The notes: a model not told the origin generated them from the sequence alone. 62,599 bases of DNA from Candidatus Fermentithermobacillaceae bacterium (GCA_012842685.1 DUSI01000007.1:1-62599); one strand, 5' to 3'. Shown: positions 16,313-25,193, counted from the stretch's first letter. Numbers and translations: made by a program.

Positions 16313-17635
16313 GTGGCAAGGAAAAAAGTCATCATAATGGGCGCCGCCGGACGCGATTTCCACAATTTCAACATGGTATACCGGGACAACCCCGACTACG
16401 AAGTGGTTGCCTTTACCGCGACGCAGATCCCCGACATAGAGGGCAGGGTCTACCCTCCTTCGCTGGCGGGGAAGCTTTATCCGCAAGGGATTCCTATTCA
16501 CTCCGAAGACGAACTCCTGGATCTGATCCAGAGGCACAAAGTCGACGAAGTGGTGTTCTCCTACAGCGACATCAGCCACGTTAGCGTCATGCACAAGGCT
16601 TCAATGGTTATCGCCGCCGGGGCCGACTTCAAGCTCCTGGGCTACGAATCCACGTCTCTTAAGTCCAAGAAGCCGGTGATATCCGTATGCGCCGTTAGGA
16701 CGGGAGTCGGAAAGAGCCAGACCACCCGCAGGGTAGCCGACATACTGAGATCTTCCGGCAAGAAAGTGGCAGTCGTGCGCCATCCCATGCCCTACGGCGA
16801 CCTGGAGAAGCAGGTCTGGCAGAGGTTTGCCACTTACGAGGACCTTGACATCCACAACTGCACCATCGAGGAGCGCGAGGAATACGAGCCCCATATCGAC
16901 CGCGGCATCGTCGTATACGCGGGAGTGGATTACGGCGAGATCCTGAAGAGGGCGGAAGAAGAAGCTGACGTCATCCTATGGGACGGCGGCAACAACGACA
17001 TACCGTTCTACAAGAGCGACTGCAAGATCGTCCTTGTGGATCCTCACAGGCCGGGCCACGAGCTCACGTATCACCCCGGCGAGGCCAACCTCAGGCAGGC
17101 CGACATCATCGTTATCAACAAGATTGACACCGCGGATCCTGAGAACGTGGAAGTGGTTCGCAGGAACATCAGGAAAGCCAACCCCAAGGCCATCGTCGTG
17201 GACGGCGCGTCGCCCGTGTTCCCCGAGAGGCCGGCGGAAATCGCGGGGAAGAGGGTCTTGGTCATCGAAGACGGCCCGACTCTCACCCACGGAGAGATGG
17301 GCTACGGAGCTGGCGTCATGGCCGCACGCAAGAACGGCGCCGCGGAACTGGTGGATCCGAGGCCGTGGGCAGTAGGTTCGATAGCCAAGACCTTCGAGAA
17401 ATACAGGCACATAGGCCCGCTCCTTCCCGCCATGGGTTACTCGCCCAAGCAGGTCAAGGAGCTGGAGGAGACGATCGCCGCCGTGGACTGCGACCTCGTG
17501 CTCATAGCGACGCCCATCGATATCAGGAGGGTCATAAAGATCGACAAGCCGTCCATGCGCGTCCGCTACGAGCTTCAGGAGATCGGTACTCCGACGCTGG
17601 CGGATGCCATCAAGATGGTCGGTGGGATTTTGTAG
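16313..17635 (+). CDS. COG2403-type GTPase, cyclic 2,3-diphosphoglycerate synthetase-like
   Basis: 440-aa cytosolic P-loop protein. The N-terminal Rossmann-like part (KVIIMGAAGRDFHNFN) precedes a P-loop VRTGVGKSQTTR at about 128-139. WDGGNNDIPF and the GTPase-like VINKID (about 264) follow. The family includes the archaeal cyclic 2,3-diphosphoglycerate synthetase, but bacterial members are mostly untested, so a carboxylate-phosphate ligase or GTPase role is only likely. GTG 16313 follows a G-rich SD. It is followed by a strong terminator at 17722, so it ends a transcription unit. Confidence 0.75.
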   Translation: MARKKVIIMGAAGRDFHNFNMVYRDNPDYEVVAFTATQIPDIEGRVYPPSLAGKLYPQGIPIHSEDELLDLIQRHKVDEVVFSYSDISHVSVMHKASMVIAAGADFKLLGYESTSLKSKKPVISVCAVRTGVGKSQTTRRVADILRSSGKKVAVVRHPMPYGDLEKQVWQRFATYEDLDIHNCTIEEREEYEPHIDRGIVVYAGVDYGEILKRAEEEADVILWDGGNNDIPFYKSDCKIVLVDPHRPGHELTYHPGEANLRQADIIVINKIDTADPENVEVVRRNIRKANPKAIVVDGASPVFPERPAEIAGKRVLVIEDGPTLTHGEMGYGAGVMAARKNGAAELVDPRPWAVGSIAKTFEKYRHIGPLLPAMGYSPKQVKELEETIAAVDCDLVLIATPIDIRRVIKIDKPSMRVRYELQEIGTPTLADAIKMVGGIL

Positions 17636-17721
17636 TCGGCAGTCTGGTCGCTTGAGTTGGGATAGCAGATCCGGACGTTAAACCCGGCATTTAGCAGGCA
17701 AGTCTCCAATTCAGATGCGTG

Positions 17722-17750
17722 CGGGGCCCTTCTCTCGGGCCCCGTTTCTT
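17722..17750 (+). terminator. rho-independent terminator after the GTPase gene
   Basis: Arms CGGGGCCC (17722-17729) and GGGCCCCG (17737-17744) form a perfect 8-bp GC stem with a 7-nt loop, followed by TTTCTT. Confidence 0.85.
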
Positions 17751-17754
17751 ACTT

Positions 17755-18735
17755 GTGGATCTTCTTTGCGGGTTTCTGAGGACTTGGTCGTTTCGCTGGC
17801 ACATTCTCGCCGACGTATTTTTTGAAGGCCTATGAGTGCCCCGTCGAGCCGAGTCTCCGGGCGAGCTCGTGTTTCGCCGGTATGTTCCGGAGGGCCTACG
17901 ATTTCTTCGGCCGGTTCTGGAAGACAAGCCGGTTTGGTCGGCCTGTCGCGAAAAACTTGGTGGTTTCAGCGGCTGGTTCCTGGGGCAATAACCGTTGTAG
18001 CCAGTCGGTCGCCGTCGACCGGGCGATTTGACGAGCCGACCCTCTGAGACATCACGGTTTGGTCGATATGTCCCCGAAGAGATGGAGAGTTCACCAGCCG
18101 GTTTTCCGGAGTTGGCCGGTGTGATCGGCTCATGCCGGCGAATTGGGGGATTTCTTCCACCGGTCCTCCAGGACTGCTGGATATGATCGACCTGTCGCGG
18201 CGGATTCGGCGATTTCATCGGCCGGTTTCTGACGATTGGGCGATCTGATCGGGATTGGCTTGGGGACTGGCGGATTTCATGGGTCGGTTTCTGAGGATAG
18301 GGCGATCTGATCGGGGTTTGCCTGTAATTGATGGATTTCATCGACCAATTTCCGAGGATAGGACGATCTGGTCGAGGTTTGCTTGGAGATCGGTGGATTT
18401 CATCGGCCGGTTCTTGACAATGTGGCGATCTGATCCAGGTTTTCTCAGGGATTGGCGGGTTTAACCTGCCGGTTCTTGAGGATGGGGAGATCTGATCGGA
18501 GTTTCCTCGGGGATTGGCGGGTTCAACCTGCCGGTTCTTGAGGATAATGCGATCTGACCGGAATTTCCTTGGGGATCGGCGGATATCACCGGCCCGTCTC
18601 GGAGGTTCGGGCGATTTGACCGGCGATTTCTTCTGGGATTGACGGATTCTTTCCGCCAGTTCCCGGAGACCGGCAGATCTGGTCGGCTCGTCTTCGCGGA
18701 TCTGGGGATTTCATCTGCCAATCGAGGGAGCGGGC
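17755..18735. repeat. array B: degenerate tandem array with about 62-bp period (about 15 units)
   Basis: The motif CGATCTGATCGG and its variants recurs with spacing 61-63: GATC-type anchors at 18180, 18242, 18304, 18365, 18427, 18489, 18551, 18612 and 18675, with worn copies back to about 17760. Each unit also holds GGCGGATTT(C)ATCGGCCGGTTTCTGAGGAT, and the two halves resemble each other, so the basic unit is about 31 bp. Since 62 is not a multiple of 3, a repeated protein is not expected. Long minus-strand frames here (Arg/Pro/Ser-rich) are treated as accidental. It fills the whole gap between the GTPase terminator and the glycosyltransferase. Confidence 0.85.
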
Positions 18736-18838
18736 TTCCCGGGCTTTCTCCCCGCTGCGTATAGGGGCAGCGCGGCGGCGCAACACTACCTTGGGCGACA
18801 AATTGCCTGCCGTGATAGAAAAGGGAGGCCCGCTCGTA

Positions 18839-20833
18839 GTGACGACTGCCCAGATTCTGTACCTCATCGCCTTCTCTGTGTACCTTGTTTTCTTCATCCT
18901 TTTCGCGAGGTTTTTCGTGTGGAAGGCTTACAGCGGCCGGAAGTACTGGAACCGCAGGTGCGTCCTGCGGATCGAAGATCTTAGGGATACGGCTGAGCGC
19001 CTCGGCAAGCCTCTTCCCTTCATAAGCATCTTGGTACCTGCTAGGAACGAATCCCTCGTCATCGAAAACACCATAACGCATCTTACGAAACTCAATTATC
19101 CGAAGGACTCCTACGAGATAATCATCATCACCGACGAGAAAGAAGCCATCCAAGCCCAGACGGACCGTGCCCTGATCGCGCGGATATCTCAAGGGATATT
19201 GAGCGGCACAGGTTCGAAGGAAGACGTGCCCCAGGGGCTCGAGCAAGCGGTAAGATTGGTTGTCCTTTCGTGTCTCGCGGATTACGCCCTCAAAGAGTAC
19301 TTCTCAAAGGGTTTCCAGAGGACCTATTCGGTGGGGCTGCCGGAGCTTTCAAACATCCCCGCGCCGGAGAGGCTCCAGATAGTGAGGGATATCTGCGCGG
19401 CCATATTGTCCGCCGTGGGCACGGCTCCCAAAGCGAAGCTCCAGGGTATTATCCGGAAGACTTGCCCCTGGCTGTCCAGGCTCGACCAAGAGAGGGTGTA
19501 CCCGGCCTGTCTGGCCGTAGCCGTCCCGGTGTTGGCCGCCTTCGCGGAGATCTATGACGGTGACTCCCGCAGGCTCCTGGCGAAGGCGATCAGCCACACG
19601 GTGAGGGCAAGCCACGAGCTTACCCAGGATATAGTCCGCAAGATGACGGATTTCATAGCCAGCCGCGTATCCAAGGCCGTGAGGAAAGGAGCCCTTTCGG
19701 GCGAGCTGGGCGCGAAAGTGCGCTTCTACGTGAAGGAGATGTTCCCCACCACTCAAGAAGTGGTGGAGAGGGTCAGGGCCCAAAACCTCACCGCGAGCGA
19801 ACCGGCCAACATAAAGCACGTGTCGGTGCCGGTGGATTTCGACGGCTTTCTCGGAGGGAAGAGGGTCGGTTACGAAGTCCCCTCGACCAAAGGAAGGGCG
19901 CTGAACTGGGGCATCGGATTCGTGGACAAGAGAACAGAAGTCTGCGGGTTTTACGACGCCGAAAGCCGGCCTGATAAGGACGTGCTCCTCTATGTTGCTT
20001 ACCGCCGGCTCATCGACCCGGTAGAATCGCGCGTCCTGCAAGGACCTGTCTTCCAGGTTCGGAATTTCTACCAGATGACCCCGTTCTGCCGGATAGCGTC
20101 GCTCTACCAGGCCATCGCCCATGACTGGTACCTCCCGTGGCTGTTCCGCACGCTCCCCTTTGTGGGCGGGACCAACGTGTTTGTCGAGCGGAAGCTCCTT
20201 TGCGACGTGGGAGGGTGGGACTGTACCGTGCTCACCGAAGACCTGGAGTTTGGCGCCAGGGCTTACCTCTTGCAGGAAGCCTGGCCGGAATACCTCCCGT
20301 ACCCGTCTTCGGAGCAGACTCCCGTGACGTTCCGCGCCTTCTTCCGCCAGCGCCTGAGGTGGGGTACGGGCCACCTGCAGGTCGTGGAGAAGGTTGCGCG
20401 GGATAGAAGCTCGGAACCTGCGAAACGCAAAAGGCTTTGGCTGAACCTCATCATAAAGGGCCAGGTTGAGTGGATAGCTTACCAGCTTGCGACCTTCGTG
20501 CCGCCCACCGCGATGGTACTCCACTACAATAACTTGCTGGACCCCGAAGTGGTGCCGCCGGCGGGCCAGATCATGCTCCAGTGCTTCTCCCTGATCTACT
20601 TGGCGTTCACAATTTACGCGTACAAGAGGTATAGCAGTTTCCTTGACCATTCCCTTCGGCCGGAGAGCCTCGTGAGCAGGCTTGGAGTCTACCTCGGGCT
20701 GCTTCTCCTGCCCCTCGCGGCCTTCGTTTTCCCGGTGCCGTACACGAGCGCTCTGGTGCTCAAGACTCTGGGGAAGGAGCCAAAGTCGTGGGTGAAGACT
20801 CCCAGGTCTGAAGAGAGCAAGGCGGCAAGTTAG
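18839..20833 (+). CDS. membrane family-2 glycosyltransferase with a large internal insertion
   Basis: 664-aa processive-type GT2 (cellulose/hyaluronan-synthase-like). An N-terminal membrane helix (about 5-25) precedes the nucleotide-binding part (FISILVPARNES about 60, TDE about 98-100). A mainly helical stretch of about 215 residues follows (105-320), then DAES (373-376), TED (466-468) and QRLRW (504-508). Two or three C-terminal membrane segments close the protein. The insertion between the UDP-sugar and acceptor halves is unusual. GTG 18839 is chosen because GGGAGG lies 10 nt upstream; TTG 18791 is possible but has no SD. It probably makes an extracellular polysaccharide; the sugar is unknown. 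Confidence 0.83.
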   Translation: MTTAQILYLIAFSVYLVFFILFARFFVWKAYSGRKYWNRRCVLRIEDLRDTAERLGKPLPFISILVPARNESLVIENTITHLTKLNYPKDSYEIIIITDEKEAIQAQTDRALIARISQGILSGTGSKEDVPQGLEQAVRLVVLSCLADYALKEYFSKGFQRTYSVGLPELSNIPAPERLQIVRDICAAILSAVGTAPKAKLQGIIRKTCPWLSRLDQERVYPACLAVAVPVLAAFAEIYDGDSRRLLAKAISHTVRASHELTQDIVRKMTDFIASRVSKAVRKGALSGELGAKVRFYVKEMFPTTQEVVERVRAQNLTASEPANIKHVSVPVDFDGFLGGKRVGYEVPSTKGRALNWGIGFVDKRTEVCGFYDAESRPDKDVLLYVAYRRLIDPVESRVLQGPVFQVRNFYQMTPFCRIASLYQAIAHDWYLPWLFRTLPFVGGTNVFVERKLLCDVGGWDCTVLTEDLEFGARAYLLQEAWPEYLPYPSSEQTPVTFRAFFRQRLRWGTGHLQVVEKVARDRSSEPAKRKRLWLNLIIKGQVEWIAYQLATFVPPTAMVLHYNNLLDPEVVPPAGQIMLQCFSLIYLAFTIYAYKRYSSFLDHSLRPESLVSRLGVYLGLLLLPLAAFVFPVPYTSALVLKTLGKEPKSWVKTPRSEESKAAS

Positions 20834-20849
20834 GAAGTCCGAGGAGGAT

Positions 20850-20900
20850 ATGCTAGAGTGGAAGGACAACCGCGCTTGTGTGCCTAACATTCTGTGTTGA
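20850..20900 (+). CDS. possible 16-codon leader peptide upstream of the GDT1-family gene
   Basis: A short frame (ATG 20850, TGA 20898-20900) encoding MLEWKDNRACVPNILC, with a near-perfect SD GAGGAGG 2 nt before it. It stops 41 nt before the likely GDT1 start, which itself lacks a well-placed SD. It could be a regulatory or coupling mini-gene. It is too short to show coding bias. Confidence 0.3.
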   Translation: MLEWKDNRACVPNILC

Positions 20901-20941
20901 CACAAGCGCAAGGGAGGGAAGAGCCTCCTGGCTCTCTCAGC

Positions 20942-21214
20942 GTGAACTGGAACATAGTTGTCTCGACCTTTGTGGCGGTATTCCTTGCCGAGCTTGGGGA
21001 TAAGACACAGATCTCCACCATGATGCTTGCTTCGTCGAAGAAAGCCCCTGTCAGCGTCTTTGTCGGCTCGGCAATTGCCCTAGTACTGTCATCCCTCATA
21101 GGAGTGTTGGTCGGCGATACCCTGTGCAGGGTGGTCCCCGCCCACGTGATACGGATCGCGGCGGGAGCCGGCTTCATCGTAATAGGGGCCCTGACGATAC
21201 TCGGAAAGATATAG
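20942..21214 (+). CDS. half-size GDT1/TMEM165 (UPF0016) cation transporter
   Basis: 90-aa membrane protein with three hydrophobic segments and one copy of the family signature ELGDKTQ (about residue 16-22). Full-length relatives carry two such halves and export Mn2+ or exchange Ca2+; half-size bacterial forms must dimerise, often with a neighbouring second half. None is encoded here, so a homodimer is inferred. GTG 20942 gives the family N-terminus MNWNIVVSTF. GTG 20894 is an alternative. The nearest SD (GGGAGGG, 20912-20918) is poorly spaced for either start. Confidence 0.78.
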   Translation: MNWNIVVSTFVAVFLAELGDKTQISTMMLASSKKAPVSVFVGSAIALVLSSLIGVLVGDTLCRVVPAHVIRIAAGAGFIVIGALTILGKI

Positions 21215-21321
21215 GTAGGCGGTTCGGTTGGTGGGCCAGGCAATCCGTCTTTCCGCGGCAAAGGCCCGGGCAAGCGGGCGGCTCACCCTCTCGGGCAGGC
21301 ATTCCGCCAAGCAGCACAAAC

Positions 21322-21350
21322 TTGTTTGCGGTGGCTTTCGGGTATATAAT
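21322..21350 (+). promoter_or_regulatory. housekeeping promoter of tRNA-Arg
   Basis: TTGTTT (21322-21327), 17-bp spacer and a perfect TATAAT (21345-21350). The start point near 21357 is about 20 nt before the mature tRNA. Confidence 0.75.
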
Positions 21351-21376
21351 CTTATAGCTAGCGTCGTAGACCGCGT

Positions 21377-21453
21377 GCGCCCGTAGCTCAATCGGATAGA
21401 GTGTTGGCCTCCGGAGCCAGAGGTTGCGCGTTCGAATCGCGCCGGGCGCACCA
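21377..21453 (+). tRNA. tRNA-Arg (anticodon CCG)
   Basis: 77-nt cloverleaf. Acceptor GCGCCCG pairs with CGGGCGC, and the D arm begins GCTC. The anticodon stem TTGGC/GCCAG holds loop CTCCGGA with anticodon CCG (reads CGG). The T arm has GTTCGAATC, and the CCA end is encoded. A strong promoter lies just upstream, and the NYN gene begins 44 nt downstream. Confidence 0.96.
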
Positions 21454-21497
21454 AATCATTGTCGAGAGACTTTTCCCCTAAACAGGAGGTCCTGCCT

Positions 21498-22103
21498 TTG
21501 AGGAGCGATCTGTACAGTGCTTCCCGCGTTGCAGTCTTCGTAGACGGATGGAACTTCAAATACGCTACATATGATTCGTTTGGGATTCACGTAGACTTTG
21601 TAAAATTCTTGAAGGTACTCGTCAAAGACGACATCCTCATCCGCGCTTATTTTTACACCGGCGAATGGACTACCGACAGCATCGACCAGTTCGTGAAACT
21701 CTCCAATAGCCCCGACCCGCAGGCGTTGAAAGAAAGCCTCGAGGAACAGCGGCGCCGCTCCCAGTCGTTCCACAGGTTCTTGAACAGAAACGGGTATATG
21801 GTCGTAAGGAAACCCCTAAAGGTATTCGCGGGAGGTTCCATCAAGGCCGATCTGGACCTGGAACTTGCCATCGACATGCTATCGCTCGTGGACAGGTGCG
21901 ACAAATACATCCTGTGCTCTGGAGATGGCGATTTCGTCCCGCTCGTGAAAGCCGTTGCCCAGAGAGGCGTCAGGATCCAGGTGGTATCCACCCAGCACCC
22001 CGACGCCTATCAAAGATGCAACTACAAGGCCGCAGATGAACTGGTCGACGCGGCAGACGAGTTCGTGGAGCTGTCGGAACTGCTGGACGAGATCAAAAGA
22101 TAG
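21498..22103 (+). CDS. NYN-domain (PIN-like, LabA/DUF88) putative RNase
   Basis: 201-aa single-domain protein of the NYN superfamily of PIN-fold nucleases. The acidic metal-site residues are visible in VAVFVDGWN (about 10-18), KADLDLELAIDM and CSGDGDFVPLV. It is soluble with no signal peptide. TTG 21498 has AGGAGG 8 nt upstream. It sits directly behind tRNA-Arg and may share its promoter, suggesting a possible RNA-processing role. Substrate unknown. Confidence 0.85.
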   Translation: MRSDLYSASRVAVFVDGWNFKYATYDSFGIHVDFVKFLKVLVKDDILIRAYFYTGEWTTDSIDQFVKLSNSPDPQALKESLEEQRRRSQSFHRFLNRNGYMVVRKPLKVFAGGSIKADLDLELAIDMLSLVDRCDKYILCSGDGDFVPLVKAVAQRGVRIQVVSTQHPDAYQRCNYKAADELVDAADEFVELSELLDEIKR

Positions 22104-22166
22104 CGCATTCCAGTCGCATTCGGTGTTGAGGCGGGCAGCCGCCTAGAAGCGCGCTTGGTCCGTGTG

Positions 22167-22493
22167 CTAGTACTGGCGCACTTCCACGAGGGATGTCGCT
22201 GCTATCTGGTCCCTCACTACATCCCCGAGGTGTACAGGGAAAACGGGGTCCTCGGCACGCTTTAGGGTGTCGAAGATGCGCCTGCCGACTTCGGGATGGA
22301 TATAGGTGAGCTCGACGGAGGCGCGGGATTCGGTCTCTGGTCCGGCGTCTCTTGATTCTTTGAGGACTGCCCTTATGACGAACCGACTATGTCCGCCGGC
22401 ATCCTCTTCGCAGAAGAAGTACTTGACGGTGAAATTCCGACCTTCCACTTCGAAGGATCTGGTGCATTCCTCGATGATGCGGTCCTCGACCAT
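22167..22493 (-). CDS. small hypothetical protein (possibly DUF6514 family)
   Basis: 108-aa soluble protein, acidic/charged, with a beta-rich N-terminal part (FTVKYFFCEE) and a helical C-terminal half. The minus-strand ATG has AGGAG 7 nt upstream, which supports it as real. No catalytic motif is seen. Resemblance to the small clostridial DUF6514 proteins is from memory and weak. It is transcribed convergently with the NYN gene. Confidence 0.55.
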   Translation of the reverse strand: MVEDRIIEECTRSFEVEGRNFTVKYFFCEEDAGGHSRFVIRAVLKESRDAGPETESRASVELTYIHPEVGRRIFDTLKRAEDPVFPVHLGDVVRDQIAATSLVEVRQY

Positions 22494-22797
22494 TCAGTAT
22501 CTCCTGCCTTCTCCAGTAGTGAAGTGGGGGGACGTTTTCTGGATGTTCTTGTGGATACCCTTGTGGACAAGGGAGAATCGTTCGACCGGGAGCGACAGGA
22601 TAATACTACTCGATCTATGTAAATTGGAGAGCCGGCATCCGAAGCCGCAGCGTCTGGAATCGGGACGAAAATCGCTCCGTCGAATTAGATCGACAAGCGA
22701 CGAACGGATCTCTGAGAGATCTCGAAGGGCGGCGATCTGTGGAGCTAAACTGAAGCCGGAGTCCTGGGCATACTAGGACAAAAGGAGGGATGAACCA
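22494..22797. other. intergenic region with two DnaA-box-like sites and a GATCTCT palindrome
   Basis: No gene is supported. TGTGGATAC (22550-22558) and TGTGGACAA (22562-22570) each differ by one base from the DnaA box TGTGGATAA and lie 12 bp apart. GATCTCT-G-AGAGATC spans 22707-22721. The region serves as the divergent promoter space of the two flanking genes; no clear -35/-10 pair was found. Confidence 0.35.
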
Positions 22798-23517
22798 TTG
22801 GCGCGCAGTGTATCGCGGGGATGGAAGATTAAGGTACTCATGTTCTCCATGCTTCTCATGCTACTGGTTTCTGCGCCGGCCTGCAGGCCCAGGGTCTTCA
22901 ACGACGGCACCTTCACCGGTATCTCCCAGGCCGACTCCCACGGATATGCCATCGCAGAGGTGAGAATCGAGAAAGACAAGATCGCCAGCGTGAAGCTCAC
23001 GGAGATGACCGAGGTCGGAGTGGAGAAAGACTACGAGACCTACCCGTGGCCCCAGGCGAAAGAAGCCAAGGACACTCTCGAGAAGGCATTTGTGGGAAGG
23101 CAGGATACGAACGTAGACGTAGTAGCCCAGGCTACGAACTCGTCAAACAAGTTCAAGGAAGCCGTCGGCTTCGCCCTTGAGAAGGCGCGAAAAAAGCCCA
23201 CGATCAACTCGACCTACTTCGAGGGCACCTTCATGGGCAAGTCAAAAGAAGATGACCATGGGTGGGGCGTCGCGTGGGTGACCATCCAGGGGGACAAGAT
23301 CACCGACGTGGAGGTTGAGGACGTAACTCCCGACGGAGAGTTCAAAGACTGGGCTACGTACTCGTACACGCCTGCCATCGAAGCCAAGGCTGAGATGCCC
23401 AAGAGGTTTGTCGAGGCGAACTCCGCGGTTGTAGACGTATACACTGGGGCGACCAACAGCTCCACCAAGTGGATGGAGGCTGTCTCCGCGGCCCTTGCTG
23501 CGGCGAAGATCCGTTAG
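22798..23517 (+). CDS. secreted or membrane-anchored protein with two FMN-binding domains
   Basis: 239-aa exported protein. The signal segment (about 10-28) ends in SAPAC, a weak lipobox since the -3 residue is Ala. Two tandem FMN_bind domains follow (about 35-130 and 140-238). The second has the full flavinylation-type motif TGATNSS, where the Thr can carry covalent FMN; the first reads AQATNSS and lacks the Gly. An ApbE-type flavin transferase would be needed and is not in this window. TTG 22798 has AAAGGAGGG 8 nt upstream. Likely extracytoplasmic electron transfer. Confidence 0.8.
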   Translation: MARSVSRGWKIKVLMFSMLLMLLVSAPACRPRVFNDGTFTGISQADSHGYAIAEVRIEKDKIASVKLTEMTEVGVEKDYETYPWPQAKEAKDTLEKAFVGRQDTNVDVVAQATNSSNKFKEAVGFALEKARKKPTINSTYFEGTFMGKSKEDDHGWGVAWVTIQGDKITDVEVEDVTPDGEFKDWATYSYTPAIEAKAEMPKRFVEANSAVVDVYTGATNSSTKWMEAVSAALAAAKIR

Positions 23518-23759
23518 GGTAAGTGATAGGGTAAGTGAGCAAGTTAGGGCAGGAACCGGCTGGTTTCGCTGTCTGCCGCTGTCTCCGAGGAGCGTCCCGG
23601 AGCCGCAAAGGGGGAGGTCAGGAGACAGGGTAAGAGCGCTTCAAGTGGTGTCAGCAGGTCAGTTGGCCGGTTTGGTACGTCATGTTCCAGGGGCCGGACA
23701 TCCCGGCCCATTTGATTCTTCCAAACTCTTGCCGTGTGCTATAATCCAAATGTATGTAA

Positions 23760-23981
<222 letters not shown>

Positions 23982-24014
23982 TAGGGTTTTAGGTACGAGA
24001 AGAGGTTCTGAAGG

Positions 24015-24050
24015 ATGCCAGGTCTCTTTCGTGGAGTCCTGGCATTTTGC
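24015..24050 (+). terminator. probable terminator after the ferredoxin gene
   Basis: ATGCCAGG (24015-24022) pairs with CCTGGCAT (24038-24045) around a 15-nt loop and is followed by TTTGC. The T-tract is short, so termination may be partial, with read-through into the dipeptidase gene. Confidence 0.5.
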
Positions 24051-24065
24051 TAAGGGGGAGAAAAT

Positions 24066-25076
24066 ATGGACGCCCAAAGGATACATAGGGAATCAATAAT
24101 CATCGACGCTCATTGCGATACCCTCCTGAGTCTCATGGACAGGCCGTGGCCGGGCTACGTGAAGAGAGACTTCTTCACCCGCGGCGACAGGGGTCACATC
24201 GACCTCCCGAGGCTAAAGGAAGGCGGCGTCACATGCCAGGTGATGGCCGTCTACATAGAGCCCCAGTACAAGCCGGTCAGGTCCGCGAGAAGGGCCATGG
24301 AGATGCTGGACACCTTCTATTCGCTTGTCGACGAATCCGAGGATTTCACGCTGGCCACCTGCGCGCGGGATATCGAGGAAGCGAAAGCCGCCGGCAAGAC
24401 GTGCGCTCTTCTCAGCATCGAAGGCGGAGAGGCCGTTGAAGGAAGCCTTGCCCTCCTGCGCGGGTTCTACCGGCTGGGTGTGAGGGCGATGGGCCTAACC
24501 TGGAACCAGCGGAACGATATCGCCGACGGAGTGGGCGAAAAGTCAGCTGGCTCGGGCCTTACCGATTTCGGTGTCTCGCTGGTCAAAGAGATGGAACGGA
24601 TAGGGATGCTGGTGGACGTATCCCACCTTTCCGACAGCTCATTCTGGGCCGTCGCTAAGGTCGCGGAGAGGCCTTTTATCGCCTCCCATTCCAACTGCAG
24701 GGCTTTGGCATCCCACCCGCGCAACCTCACCGATGAACAGATCGAGGCCATCGCCAAGAAGGGCGGGGTCATCGGAGTCGTGTATTGCCCCGCTTTCGTG
24801 GACGACAGCCCCGAGAACGTCTCCCTCAAACGTCTCTGCGACCACATAGACCACATAAAGTCCGTTGCGGGGATAGACCACGTAGGTCTGGGTTCCGATT
24901 TCGACGGATTTGGCTCTCCCTTGGGAGGTCCGGATGCCGCCAAAGTCGTCCTTAAGGACGTGAGCGAGCTCCCGAAACTCACCGAAGAACTCGCCTCAAG
25001 AGGGTATACCGAAGAGGAGATAAGGAAGGTCCTCGGCGGCAACTGGCTCAGGGTCTACAGGGAAGTGCTCGGCTAG
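24066..25076 (+). CDS. membrane-dipeptidase family (M19) zinc dipeptidase
   Basis: 336-aa TIM-barrel metalloenzyme that hydrolyses dipeptides, in bacteria often including L-D or D-amino-acid dipeptides. Zinc ligands are seen in DAHCDT (residue 15-20), the Glu of LSIEGGEA, DVSHLSD and ASHSNCRA. The late SDFDGF block is also typical. There is no signal peptide, so it is cytosolic. GGGGGAG precedes ATG 24066. It fits peptide/amino-acid fermentation and is unlinked to an obvious operon. Confidence 0.92.
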   Translation: MDAQRIHRESIIIDAHCDTLLSLMDRPWPGYVKRDFFTRGDRGHIDLPRLKEGGVTCQVMAVYIEPQYKPVRSARRAMEMLDTFYSLVDESEDFTLATCARDIEEAKAAGKTCALLSIEGGEAVEGSLALLRGFYRLGVRAMGLTWNQRNDIADGVGEKSAGSGLTDFGVSLVKEMERIGMLVDVSHLSDSSFWAVAKVAERPFIASHSNCRALASHPRNLTDEQIEAIAKKGGVIGVVYCPAFVDDSPENVSLKRLCDHIDHIKSVAGIDHVGLGSDFDGFGSPLGGPDAAKVVLKDVSELPKLTEELASRGYTEEEIRKVLGGNWLRVYREVLG

Positions 25077-25144
25077 CTCAGCGCCACTGCCGAGGTTTGC
25101 CGAGGTATTGCCACGGATAATCAACAAAGGCGGCGATAGACAGC

Positions 25145-25185
25145 ACGCGGTCTCCCGGGTGCGTCCGAGAGACCGCGTTTTGCTT
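25145..25185 (+). terminator. rho-independent terminator after the M19 dipeptidase
   Basis: Perfect 10-bp stem: ACGCGGTCTC (25145-25154) with GAGACCGCGT (25169-25178), followed by TTGCTT after the stem's last T. It separates the convergent dipeptidase and beta-lactamase-like genes. Confidence 0.8.
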
Positions 25186-25193
25186 GCATCCGC

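Noticed and set aside
17691-18341. Arg/Pro/Ser-rich 216-codon frame through array B
   Set aside because: The array period (62 bp) is not a multiple of three, so peptide repeats fall out of phase; there is no SD, and it is explained by repeat sequence without stops.
17755-18735. CRISPR array
   Set aside because: Units are degenerate over their full length, and there are no near-identical repeats alternating with unrelated spacers; no cas genes nearby.
19349-20911. Open frame of 520 codons on the minus strand opposite the glycosyltransferase
   Set aside because: Antisense shadow of a gene with clear GT2 motifs; no recognisable protein features and no matching ribosome binding site.
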